This document shows positions 47,701-58,829 of a stretch of 64,000 nt of DNA, piece after piece. The notes under the pieces were generated by a model. It had not been told where the DNA came from, did no database searches, and saw only the letters and a program-made list of their open reading frames with translations. Source of the DNA: Nageia nagi (Eukaryota; Pinophyta); NCBI GenBank assembly GCA_050084985.1, contig JBITNC010000002.1, positions 18,662,001 to 18,726,000 on the forward strand, given 5' to 3'. The first letter of the stretch is position 1. Each line of letters begins with the position of its first letter. A program made the position numbers and the translations under genes.

Positions 47701-47925
47701 TTTCGACGTTGTCATGTTTAATATTTTTTTGGGTTTCGAGTCTTTGTTTTTGTGTTTTTGGGTTTCGAGTCTTTGTTTTTGTGGTTTTGGGTTTCGAGTC
47801 TTTTTCTCCATCTCACATTTTCTGGGTGTCGATTCTTTTTCTCCAGCTTGCATTATATTTTGGGTTTCGACTCTTTTTCTCTAGCTTATGTTGTTTTCTA
47901 TGTTTCAAGTTTTCTGGGTTTCTCC
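47701..47925 (+). repeat. GGGTTTCGAGTC minisatellite in the Harbinger 5' region
   Basis: A GGGTTTCGA-like core recurs at 47,731, 47,760, 47,789, 47,824 and 47,862, with a weaker GGGTTTC near 47,915. The first spacings are exactly 29 bases and later ones 35-39. The 107- and 111-codon frames over it (47,709-48,087) are Phe/Leu/Ser repeats created by the array. It lies upstream of the first gene, where a promoter is expected. Confidence 0.75.
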
Positions 47926-48758
47926 ACTTGCAAACTTGCAGTTCCGATTCTGGGTTGCTCTCATTTTCTGCATTGCTCAATTTCTGGGTTGCTCAACTTG
48001 CAGTACCGAAACGGGATTTATTGTATTTGTAAGTTAACAAATGGCACATGCCATATTTTTCATAAAATGTTCATTCGATATAATTAATGGATGCAGCCCT
48101 TCGACAAGCTTTCTTTCTCTTTTCCGTAGTCAAGACCTTTCTATTAGGGATAAACTACGAACAATCGTTATATGTACCAATTTAAAAGTATTGAAAATAT
48201 TTTCTAAATTCTGCAGACAAGCTTGAAAAATGATAGAAGCATATTTATGATTCCCCCTCAATAGATAGAAGTTCTCTGGTTATCACTCTCATTATCCATC
48301 ACTGCTTTATTGTTTACTTCTCTCATGCTATTCAAGATTCAAAGATAATTAATTCATTACTAGATATCGGGATGTGTGCAAAACATTATACAGGTCTCTG
48401 TGGCAACATGCATATACTGGTATAATGATTTTTCACATTACAAGAATCAAATCTTCTAATATGAATCATGGAACATAATACATTTTACAATTACTAACAA
48501 CATTAGTTTGGTAATACTTCAATTAAAATCTGGCTACTTGCATTATTCTCAAGAATCGGTTGATTAATTCTATTTGCATTCCAGAACATATATGTTAATT
48601 TTGTTTTAGCTTACCTTATACTCTTTACTATATGTCTTAGAAGAGAAGCTAATCATTGGAAAAGGTGTCTTAGATTTGTTTTGTATTAGAGGTTCACTTT
48701 TGGTTACAGTAAATTCGATCTAACAAGAACCTTTTGGCAATTCACTCTAGGTGTTAAC

Positions 48759-49169
48759 ATGGAGTACACACCTTTCGATACATAACAATTTGAGGGTATC
48801 CCCCCAATTATGTGTCCATGTGGATTTGGTTACCTATGCAAATACTTTTCTAGGTTGGATCATAATCTAGGTCGAGAGTATCTAAGATGCCCTAATTTGA
48901 CTCTACCTAACTATTAAGGATGTCGTTATTTTATATGGGCTAGTAGGGAAGAAACTACATTTGGGGCACAAAATCAACAAGTTAGTAGCAAAAACCACTT
49001 TAGTAATCTTAGGAGAGGGGATAATAAATTCATAAGATCACAACGATGACTAATATTTGAAGCACAGTCTTCTATACCCCTCCATGATGAAGTTGCTCAG
49101 CCAGTGAGTCTTTCTAGTGATGATAAAATGCATTTACAAATTTTAAATTTGGAAAGAAGGGATAGATAA
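48759..49169 (+). pseudogene. GRF-type zinc-finger protein carried by the transposon
   Basis: A 137-codon reading frame without indels, interrupted by three stops. After MEYTPFDT, stop, QFEG comes the GRF finger: IPPIMCPCGFGYLCKYFSRL, then HNLGREYLRCPNLTLPNY, stop, and GCRYFIWASREE. The Cys pattern CPC..C..C and the GRxxLRCP and GCxxFxW signatures fit the zf-GRF family, which binds single-stranded nucleic acid in host DNA-repair and topoisomerase proteins. An Asn/Ser-rich tail ends LQILNLERRDR. It sits 325 bases upstream of the transposase on the same strand. Within the element its role is unknown; it may be an accessory gene or captured host exon. Confidence 0.8.
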
Positions 49170-49493
49170 AATGATAAGATAAAATTGTGTTCCCCTCTAA
49201 TTATTATTTGTCTTTGTTGTTTTATTTATTATCAAAAGTGATATATGTAATCTTTTATTATATTTGGAAGTTCAAACAATTTTTATAATATTTATTGATG
49301 ACGGTTCTCTTTGGATGTTTTGAAGCTATTAGATATGGTGCCATTAAATGTATACCAATTGTTAGTTTCACTTGTTAGATATGGTTCTCTTTAGAAAGTA
49401 GTGTTCTCTTCTATTGATGTTAGTTTCACTTATTCTGATGATTAAACGTATCCCAATTTACTGCAGGTAATATTACTTTTTATGTGCATAGGT

Positions 49494-50794
49494 ATGGATG
49501 ATCGTTTGGTTATGTTCGATGATGATGTTGTCAATGAATTGGTTGAAAATTTTCAATTTGTATACATAAATAAAAAATTAGTTGTATTAACATGCTCTAC
49601 AATTGTAATTGCTGCTCAAGAATATGCGAACTAGTATCTAGTGGAAGAACCATAATACATTTATCCATTGCATGGTATTTTAGAGACAAGTAGGATAATC
49701 AAGACTAGTGATATCATCTATCATAATGAAATTCATATGGACATCCATACATTTAATAAATTATATGACATGATAAAAGATAGAAGACTTTTAGCTGATA
49801 TAGTAGGTGTATCATTGGAGGAGTAATTGGTCATGTTCTTGCACATAGTTGGCCATAATGTTAAAAATTAGGTTATTGCACATCAATTTGGTCATTTAGG
49901 GGAAACATTCACTCATCATTTCAACCGAGTTTTAAATGCAATCATGGTATTACATGACATATTATTGAAGGCACTGAAAACTAATATACTTGCGAAGATT
50001 TATGATAGCACATAATGGTATCCTTATTTTAAGGTAATACACCAAACACAACTATTAAATTTTTAGGGTGAAAGTAGTAATATAAATTACTAATATATTA
50101 ATAATAATATGTATAGGATTGCATTGGTGTAACATATGGAACACACATCCCCACTTGGGTTTCACTTGAAAAACAACCACATTTTCATGATAGGAAAGGC
50201 AATGTCTCACATAATGTTCTAGCTGCATATTCATTTGATGAAAAGTTTATTTATGTATTAGGAAAATGGGAAGGCTTAGCACATGATTAAAGGATTTTAG
50301 GAGATTCCCTTTACTTATTTTATTATAAGGATTAAAATTGATTTTTTAAATTATATTAGTATCTATTTTTTTTACTAATTTCTTTCATTTATAGGTAAAT
50401 ACTATCTGGTATATGCTAGATTCTCTAATAGGAAATGTTTTCTTGCTCCTTACCATTTAGTTCGTTATCACCTTAATGAGTGGAGTAGGTCTAACCTTTC
50501 TCCAAGTTATAAATAAGAGTTATTTAATCTATGTCACTCATCTTTGTGTATCGTCATCGAATGTGTGTTTGGTTTCTTGAAGGCAAGGTTTAACATTTTG
50601 AAGAATCAACCTAAATATCCATTCAAAACACAAACTAAGATTGTTTTAGCTTATTTTATGTTGCATAACCATATTTTCAATGAAAAAAAGAGAGTGATGA
50701 AGAAGTTTTCTCATATAATGAAGATGAGAATGAAGTTGATGGCGGTGTAGAGACCGATGAAGATGTGAATATGATAGATGTAGGAGGTGAGTGA
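49494..50794 (+). pseudogene. PIF/Harbinger DDE transposase
   Basis: Three exons: 49,494-50,033, 50,117-~50,330 and 50,395-50,794, with AG acceptors before DCIGV and before KYYLV. Exon 1 is 180 codons with five stops but no indel, with NEIHMDIHTFNKLYDMIKD, GVSLEE, MFLHIVGHNVKN and HHFNRVLNAI. Exon 2 has DCIGVTYGTHIP, where the family has Asp before GTHI; that catalytic Asp is Tyr. It continues KGNVSHNVLAAYSFDEKFIY and KWEGLAHD, which keeps the second Asp. Exon 3 has KYYLVYARFSNRKCFLAPY, ELFNLCHSSLCIVIECVFGF, with the catalytic Glu, and FKTQTKIVLAYFMLHNHIF. A frameshift in an A-run near 50,690 leads to an acidic tail. Confidence 0.93.
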
Positions 50795-51340
50795 TTTGAT
50801 TTTCTTGATGAGGTTACGCAAGATATAAGGATGATTATGTTTAAATATTTTGTTACTTTATCATCATTAATTTTTTTTTTAAGTTATGCAATATTAAACA
50901 ATTTGATTCCTAACTTCATTTGGAACATTAAACAAAAATATCTTGAAAATGTAACTCCACTAACAAATGGAGGAGGTTACTATTCTATAAGGAATGCTTT
51001 GCCAACATGAAATGGAGGTAAAAATGTAGAGTTGTTGTATTTTATGGAATTAGAGTGAAAATTGATTCTAGCAATTGGTTTTACAAAAAATCTAAAGCAT
51101 GATAAAAAAATTTATTTCTCAAACATTTTTAAAAACTTCTTTTGATTAATTAGAGTATTATCCTGATTTATATTATGTGGTTTCACTTTAACAATTATAA
51201 TTCTACTATTTTAACAATTGTAATATTTGTGTATATTTGTTTTTTAAGTTATCATAGTACTTACATTTATATTTGTGTATGTTGAATGCTAATGTATGAT
51301 TATTAATTTTCATGTTGATTTTAAAATTATATTAGGAAGA

Positions 51341-52313
51341 TATGGAAACAGAGAAAGCATATGCACTTGACATATGTTATAAATAGGTTATTTTTTTATA
51401 CTATTAGAGAAAAAGGAGTTGATCCTTCAAAACTAGACTTGGGTTTTAAGAATATTGAATGGCAACAGATTGGGGATATTATGAGACAAAAGTTAAATGT
51501 TGATATCCTACTATTAAAGTAGAAGAATCACATGAAATACAAAGATTCTGAATGAAATTAGAAAGTAGAGTGGCTTTGGTTGGAATGAAAGAAAGATGTA
51601 ATTTGAAGCCAACGCTAATGTAGATGAGGCATTTCTGTAGGTAGACCACTACTATGTATGATTTAATTCTATTTTCTACATCTATACTTTACTTACTTCG
51701 AAGAATATTTTAGGAAAACACAAATGCAAAATATTAGAAGGATAACTCAGTTTCAATGTTTCTTGAAGAATTTGCCAAGTTCCTTGAACCTGATTATGGG
51801 ACTAGCAAGGAGACAATGATATATGGAGATCTTAGTTTGGATGATGAGACTAGGGAGAATCATCATGTAGATACTAATATATTATATGATATAGAAGATG
51901 CAATGGATTCCATAGCCCTACAAACCCCCCCTTCGCCAAGTCAACTAGCACAACCTGAGGGGAGTTCTCTTTGCAAGGATAGAGTTAGTGGAGGAAGAAC
52001 GAAATCAAGTAGGAGTGCAAAGAGGAGGAGGGGATCTACTGACAAGATATCAAGCCCCCTAAAGAGGATTACTAAGATAGTTGTTGATCTAGTAGCATTT
52101 GGTAGACTGATGTTGAGGCTTTCGACATGTGATGAGATTTTTGAAATAGTCATAAATATTCTTTATCTTGACCCATGCCATAGCCGGATTACCATGAGGA
52201 AGTTGACAAAGGATATAAGTGAGGGGATGGCATTCCATTCATGCCCCACATTAGAGGAGAAGAAGGAGTGAGTGGAGGAACTTTTGGAGGAACATGTTGG
52301 GATTGATGATTAG
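51341..52313 (+). pseudogene. Myb/SANT-like DNA-binding protein (Harbinger second protein)
   Basis: The upstream part (51,341-51,700) holds a broken Myb/SANT-like domain with LKxKNHMKY, SGFGWNERKM and NVDEAFL. The 172-codon open stretch from 51,756 has FLEEFAKFLEPDYGTSKETM, a Ser/Pro-rich segment, then a basic KSSRSAKRRRGSTDKISSP that looks like a nuclear-localisation signal. RKLTKDISEGMAFHSCPTLE follows. A TGA at 52,269 stands where Trp is expected. The frame then runs on to a natural-looking stop at 52,311-52,313. In this superfamily such a protein helps the transposase bind and enter the nucleus. Confidence 0.85.
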
Positions 52314-52894
52314 GGACATTTATATAGTTCAATTTTTTATTTATGTAGTTAGTTCCATTCATGAAATAACATCTTGATGTTGGTTGGGTATTTATGGACT
52401 TTTATATAATTTTTGTACTTTCTTTTTTGATATAGTTAGTTCAATGAGTGAAATAACATTCTGACATGTGACTTTTACTTTCAATTATATTTTGTATGTA
52501 TGGAAAATGGTAAGATGATAATTACTATCGTGTCTACTATGGTTTCATTATTACTATTTTACATGTGTTGATATATATTATTATTTTATGATCATGAAGG
52601 TTGTTATTATTAGGAATTATTTACAAGTAAGTTACTCTTGCAGATTGTGTGAAAATATTATTATTATCATTTTCCTATGTTACTAGTATAAAAAACACAT
52701 TGAGTAGATTTTGGACATCCAAATACTACATCAAAGAAAATCTAGGGCCTGGATAGAAACAAGACATCCAAGCATAAAATACAAAAAAACCCTAGATTTC
52801 AAAATAGACAAAAACCAAGCACCCAAATAGTTTATTTTAGAAATCATAGGCCCCTATAAATCTAGGTTTTAAAAACCATGGCTACTAGGAACCA

Positions 52895-52928
52895 TGGGCT
52901 CCTGTAAACTATGCATCTAAATGCCCCC
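52895..52928 (-). repeat. Harbinger right terminal inverted repeat
   Basis: Complement of the left end, ends ATGCCCCC directly before TTA. Confidence 0.9.
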
Positions 52929-52931
52929 TTA

Positions 52932-53344
52932 AAGGCTAACTCAATTCAATTATAAGAAAAGATGGGAACTCAAAATTGTTAGATGGATCGAAGTGATTGA
53001 TAATATATGATTAACTAAAAAATGATTATAATTAAATAATTAGTTGGATCAACTTGGTTGATGACATTTTTGAAGACTAACTCAATTTGACTAAGGCGAA
53101 AAGGGAAAAATTGACACATTTTATTTTTAAATTTTCATTTTATGATTTTTTATTATGATATTTGGAGATCATTTTATCAAAATTTTGTATTAATTTTTAG
53201 AGTCCAAAATTTTGTATTGCAACACTTCTAATCTCCTTAGTTGAGTAATAGTGTTTAATAGTGCTTTACTTAAATCCATATTCTCCTTTTTTACATAGTC
53301 ATTAAATCTCAAATCCTAATAACTCTAGTCATAAGAGTGATGAG
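52932..53344. other. AT-rich sequence, nothing recognised
   Basis: Low-complexity ACTCAATT/GATTGAT words as on the left of the transposon. A GIY-YIG endonuclease, expected after the Penelope-like RT on this strand, was not seen. Confidence 0.4.
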
Positions 53345-54330
53345 AACATTCATTTTATTAGAAAAATCTCCCTATTATTTTTTTTACAAACTAGTATGTC
53401 AAGCAAAGGATGCCTACCATTATGTTCAATCTCTTTGTTAAATTGCATAATTATATCAATTAAATTGAAGTGGTTATAAAAATCCTTAAGGGAAGCTCTT
53501 CTATTTTTCCAATTCATGTTTTCATCATCTACATACCTATCTATTATTTTGGTTTTAAAAGGAATCAATTAAGGATCTTACCTTCAAACCACTCCTTATA
53601 TAAGTTCATAACAATGGGAGATAATGGAGATCCCATTGGTACCCTTTGTACTTGTTCATAGAAATCCCCATGATAACTACAAAATTTAGTTTCTAAGTAT
53701 ATTTTAATCAACCCCAATGTTTCTTGGCCTACTAAGTGTGATATAACATTTAGTAGTTTATCTATTCAGATTTTAGTATATAATGACACAACCTCAAAAT
53801 TTATCAAAATATTACTATCCTTAACATTGCAATATTTTTATCCTACTTATACAATATTTTTATCTCTTATTATGTGATGTTGTTTTAGGTATTAGGTGGT
53901 TCAATTTTTTCTATAGTGAATATTTCACTAACTCATATGTTAGAGTCTATGCTATTCATAATGGACCTAATCGGAACTATATTAATGTTCTTTAGGTTTT
54001 TCCACCTAAAAGAATAAATAAAAATACATAATTGACTATTTTATTCAAGTTTTTTTTGTTTAATTTCTTATAACTTCCCAAGGTTGTAAGATGATGTAAT
54101 ATTTTCACATTGTAGTCATTATCATCGAGAACCATGATTGCATTTCCTTTGTTTTCTTTAAATATGATAAAATTTTATTTATTTTTCAATTATCTTAGAG
54201 CAACCTCTTTATCATTACAAATATTTCCCTTCAATGGTTTTGCCTTCTTTAACACTCTTACACAATCTTGTATAATAATGCTATTTAATTCAACTTCATA
54301 AAGGAGATTGTTGCATTCAATTTTTTTTAA
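53345..54330 (-). pseudogene. Penelope-like element reverse transcriptase remnant
   Basis: Read from high to low coordinates on the minus strand. LNSIIIQDCVRVLKKAKPL, FKENKGNAIMVLDDNDYN and VKILHHLTTLGSYKKLN match the segment before the Penelope RT fingers. YELVKYSL follows. ICSYHGDFYEQVQRVPMGSP runs into LSPIVMNLYKEWFEGKIL (53,700-53,580), and the catalytic IIDRYVDDENMNW is intact (~53,555-53,517). HPLLDILVCKKNN follows. The order, the MGSPLSP box and the LLDILV motif after YVDD are typical of Penelope-like RTs and differ from copia, gypsy and LINE. Stops and frameshifts are many. Ends, GIY-YIG domain and terminal repeats were not found. Confidence 0.8.
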
Positions 54331-56251
54331 ATGATAACTTCAATTAATTAGGATTATAATCTAAAAAGAAAGAAATTGATATAAACTATTATACAATCTC
54401 AAATATAATTTATATATGAAAATATAAATTCTTAAAATATGTAATTAAATTTAAAATTTATACATCAAATACTCCAATTTTACTTTTTTGAAAAACCTAT
54501 ACATAAATTATATTTATATATCCTCAATATTCCACTAAAAATAAAGTATCTATATATATAAATATAGATTATTACCTTCAAAAATTATCCTATGCAAATT
54601 TAGCACTACAATACTTCTTATAACAATATACAATCTTAGTATACTTTGAATAGCTTGCATATACGATGAATTTGTGCATACCCTACCTGATATACAGGAA
54701 CAACTTGTACCGTGTGCGTCACGTGTATATATATATATATATATAAAAGATAAACATTGTATATCTCGTGTGATTGATTGTAACTGCTTGAATTCAACTT
54801 CTTATCCAAAACGAAGAATATATTATGTTGGTCCGTGTATAGAAACAAATTATCGAGGATAAAAAAAAGTCACAAAACACTGCAGCACACGGTTTAGAAA
54901 TTCAACTTCAATTCAGATAAAAAATTTAATCTTCAAGAAGACAGCGTAACAATTCAAATTTTAATTATAAGAAATCTGAAACTATAATCTATGAAGGATT
55001 GTTTCAATTTGTTATTTGCTTACACCTCAACTAATATCGTACTTACTATTAAACTAAAAAATATATCATAATTGAAGTACTTCGCTATTTCCACATCCAT
55101 GAACAAGAAGCCCCAGTATACCGTCATTCCTGCAACATTCGTACCTGTCCTACTGCACCCACTCCCTCCTTCTGTTAATCATTTTTTTAATCTAAGCATC
55201 TTTTCCTTTTAGCCAACATAGAATGATAGATTAGGGTTTTAAACTTGGGATTTTTTAATCTTTGGCTAAAAAAAAGTAGAAGATAAAAATAAATCAAGGA
55301 AAAAATAAAAGAAACTTTTTCGGCTTTGGAGCTAGGTTTTTGAAGAAAATCAACCAATTATGATGTTCTCTCTTAAATGACCACTGAAAATGATCAATGT
55401 TGAGATAATATATAAAGCGAATTTTACAAATAACTATGGGACATCGTGGGTACAAACATTATTCATATTTAGAAAAAAACCTTAGCTATTAGTTCCCCTA
55501 ATTGCATGATTAAATATGTAAAACTATTTACTAGTGAAAGGAAAATAATATTGCTAACTATTTTATTTATAATTTTTACCAAGTATTAGCTCTCTATCTA
55601 TGCCATTTACTCCTATTGATCATTAGATCAAAGTAGATAGGAAGGCTTTATCCATAATAAATGTACTATTGATAATATTTTTCTATTTAAAATATCATAT
55701 AGTGTGTTAGATATATCAAACAATCTTCTTGATTTATTAATCATGAAAAAAAAATAGTGACGATTTTGCTAAAATTTCAAAAAATTTGTATTTTTAAAAA
55801 TTTAATTTTGCTAAATTAACAAGCCTACACTTCTACTTGGTAGCCGTAATTTTATTATATTTAATGTTAGATTAACTTATATTATAACCATATAATCCAA
55901 ATGTGTTTTGGTGCATGTAACCTTGAATTTATAGAAATAAAAGGTATTATGGCCCATGTAGACTTGAAGTTATAAAAAGTGTCATTCATTTCCAACAAAT
56001 AGTTGTGGTATATATCTTAATTGTGATAATTTATAGATACCACATTAAAAAATAAACCATTTTTTCTAATTTGATTTGTGTTAAGTTTCTTAGTTTATTT
56101 AATTAGAAAACAACATGGCTTCAACTACAAATCTATAAACTCCAAATGCCATGTTTGATATGAGTTATACATCCATAAGTTATCCCATTCAAAAATGTAT
56201 ATTTATTAATTTTTAAATATCATGACTATTTTCTTACTTTATTTAAAGACA
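54331..56251. other. AT-rich sequence without genes
   Basis: Contains a (TA)10-type run at 54,725-54,745. A slightly less AT-rich patch lies near 55,080-55,180. No recognisable domain or RNA gene. Confidence 0.45.
54725..54745. repeat. (TA)n microsatellite
   Basis: Perfect TA run of about 20 bases following ACGTG. Confidence 0.9.
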
Positions 56252-56629
56252 AGACATGTCGAAACATTAGATAATGCTCGAGTGATATTGAAACATTCAA
56301 TATGGCTCGATATATGTTGAAACATTCAACAAAGGTAAAGCCATGTCAAAATAGTTAACAAAGCTCGACCCATGTCAAAATATTTGACATGGCTCAAGCC
56401 ATGTCTAAACATTCGACAGGGCTTGAGCCATGTCAAAACACTCGATAGAGCTAAATCCATTTTTAAATATTCAAAAGGTCTCAGGTAATATCAAAATATT
56501 CAATAAGAAAAATCCATATCAAAATATTTGATAGGGGTATATCCATGTCGAAATATTCAATAAGGTTTAAGCCATGTTAAAATATTTGATAGGGATAAAG
56601 CCATGTCAAACATTTAACATGACCATTCC
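56252..56629. repeat. 29-bp tandem array, about 13 units, with dyad symmetry
   Basis: Unit close to CCATGTCAAAATATTCGACA then GGGCTCAAG, repeated about 13 times at 28-30 bases. The best unit (near 56,370) holds the perfect palindrome CCATGTCAAA-ATA-TTTGACATGG. Units drift but keep CCATGTC and the A/T core. The array ends shortly before the 3' end of copia D, so it could lie within or beside that element's LTR. It is not coding. Confidence 0.85.
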
Positions 56630-56710
56630 ATGTACGAAATGAATCGATGTTTAGCAGAAAGATTAACCTTTTCTAACTAGTAGGTCGATTGAGTCAAATG
56701 AACTAGTTGG

Positions 56711-57539
56711 CTAGTTGGTGCTAGCTAATCCTATCATAGTTGGCAAGAAATAAAGAGATAGAGTTTCACCAATTATGGACATTTCATGGTCTTCAAACTC
56801 TAACATTCTCCCCATGATGCTAAGAGGATGTACCAGGATGTTTCTCAACTTCAAAAACTGAGCTTTGACAATGGCTTTGGTGAAGATATTAGCTACATTT
56901 TCCAAAGCATCAAGATGGCTAAGCTCAACTATGTTCTTCTCCACCATGTCTCTTATGAATTGATACTTCCTATCAAAATGCTTTCACCTACTATGGTGAA
57001 TTGGATTTTGTGCCAATTGGATGGCACACTTATTATCACAATACAAGAAAGTTGCACCATGTTGCTTCTCATGAATCTCCTCTAGAATCTTCCTTAATCA
57101 TAATACTTGGGCACTAGCACTTGTGATTACAATGTATTCCACTTCAATAGATGAAAGAGCTATCATGCTTTATTTCTTTGAACTCCATGTTATCATACCT
57201 AAAAAAACATTGAATTATTGATTGGATGTGCTCTTTCTATCATCAATGTTGCTCCCCCAATCTGAATCACTATAGCTAATAAGCTTGACACCTCCTTACT
57301 TGATGTAGTAGAAGCCAAAACCAAATTTTCCTTGAACATATCTCAAAATTCTTTTTGTTACCTTCAAATGTGACTCAAATGGATCACTCATATATCTAGA
57401 TACAAGTGATGTAGCAAATAATATATTAGGCCTAGTATTTATGAGAAACATAAGACTCCTTACAATGGACCTATAAGTGGTTACATTGACTCACACTCCC
57501 CCATCATCATTACAAAGTAGCCCACCATGAGAAATTGGA
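56711..57539 (-). pseudogene. Element D RNase H
   Basis: SLMFLINTRPNILFATSLVS, YSDSDWGSNIDDRKST and ALENVANIFTKAIVKAQFL are visible. The final frame runs into the LTR. Confidence 0.85.
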
Positions 57540-58222
57540 GTGGGTAGTGATTTACAACATTCGATTTCAAATTTCAAAAACATATCTTTAGCATACTTGC
57601 TTTGACATATAAATATTTCAACACTACATTAATAAATTTCTAATCTAAGGAAGTAGTGCATAAGATGAAGGTATTTTATTTCAAATTCATTCATCATTTT
57701 CCTTTTGAATTCATCATTCAAGTTAGAAGAACTACCCATATAAATCAAATCATCAACATATAAATAAATAAGAAGAAGATCAATACCTTGCTTCATGATG
57801 CAGAGGGTAGGTTCATTCTTTTGCCTTTGGAATCTATATTATTGAAAGTAGCCATCTATCCCTAGGTACCATGCCTTTGGTGCTTGCTTTAGGCCATACA
57901 AAGGCTTCTTCAATTTGTAGACTAGATGCTCTTTCCCTTTGATGATGAAACCTTGAGGTTGCTCCACATAAACCTCTTCTTGCAACTAGCCATTCAAAAA
58001 TGCACTCTTTACATCCATGTGCATTACTTTCCATCCTTTTTGGGCATCCAAATAAATAACCAATTGGATATTCTCTTGCCTTGCTACGGATGCAAAATTC
58101 TCCTCATAATCAATGCCAATTTTTTGTTTAAAACCCTTGGAAATAAGTATTTATTTATGCCTCTCAATAGTGCCATCACTATTGTACTTGGTCTTGTAAA
58201 CCCATTTACAACCAATGCATTT
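57540..58222 (-). pseudogene. Element D reverse transcriptase
   Basis: [47 protein letters not shown] and LYVDDLIYMGSS are read in successive frames. The catalytic YVDD is intact at about 57,760. Confidence 0.85.
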
Positions 58223-58798
58223 TTAATCCTTTAGGAGATCAACAAGCTCCCAAGTTTCATTCTTTTCAATAGAATGCATTTCTTCCTCCATTATCTTTAC
58301 CCACAAATCATTAGTACATGCATCTTCAAAACAAGAGGGCTCAACATCAATGTTATCCATAAGTGCATAAGTGACAATATCACCTCTATGATCTTCATTT
58401 TCATCATCTCCATACATATTCAAATTCTCAAGTCTAGATACAACATTGTCCATTTCTTTTGCTTGGCTTCTTGTGAGTCTCTTTTTAAAATTTGTATCTA
58501 GAATATTAGAAGTAGGATGATTTTCCAATATTATTTTCCACTTTTTAATATTTTCTTTTTCTTGGCTCAAAGGATAAATGCTTGTATGACTTGATGGATT
58601 TGAAGTATTTGGTGTGCTAGGTGAAGGAGGACTTATTTGGCCATTGGTGGGCTGAAATTGTGCATTATTGGGCTGAACATTGGAAGAATCTTCATTGGTT
58701 GGTCCATCATCAACTATGCATTTTTGATGACCATAATTTTTACCTTTATCAAAATTACATCTCTTGATATTACTATTTTCTTTATTTTTGGATTGCAT
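58223..58798 (-). pseudogene. Element D integrase-RT linker
   Basis: A 191-codon open frame, the longest in the window. Asn/Ser/Pro-rich, with RLTRSQAKEMDNVVSRLENL, then CFEDACTNDLWVKIMEEEMH and SIEKNETWELVDL, which begins the RT region. Its openness suggests weak decay here rather than function. Confidence 0.8.
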
Positions 58799-58829
58799 AG
58801 TCTATATGCTCTTGAATTTTCATAATAAT

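Larger units (their letters stand above)
47219..52928 (+). mobile_element. PIF/Harbinger DNA transposon, full length but inactivated
   Basis: Both ends match as inverted repeats. The left begins GGGGGCATTTGGATG; the right, read on the minus strand, begins GGGGGCATTTAGATG. The match goes on through GTTT.CAGGA.CCC for over 30 bases. TTA flanks each side (47,216-47,218 and 52,929-52,931), the 3-bp duplication typical of this superfamily. Inside are three plus-strand genes in a row: a GRF zinc-finger protein, the DDE transposase and a Myb/SANT-like protein. Transposase and Myb-like partner are standard for the family; the GRF gene is unusual. Each gene carries nonsense mutations, so the element cannot move on its own. 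Confidence 0.93.

Noticed and set aside
47709-48087. 107- and 111-codon overlapping Phe-rich frames
   Set aside because: They are translations of the 29-bp GGGTTTCGA array and overlap in different frames.
55960-56805. Full 3' LTR of element D running through the 29-bp array to TGAAGTTAT near 55,965
   Set aside because: The end resembles the LTR end of B and E, but no internal LTR similarity could be confirmed, so the boundary is left open.
58223-58798. 191-codon open frame as a host gene
   Set aside because: It ends with the copia RT entry motif and starts after integrase; it is the Pol linker of element D.
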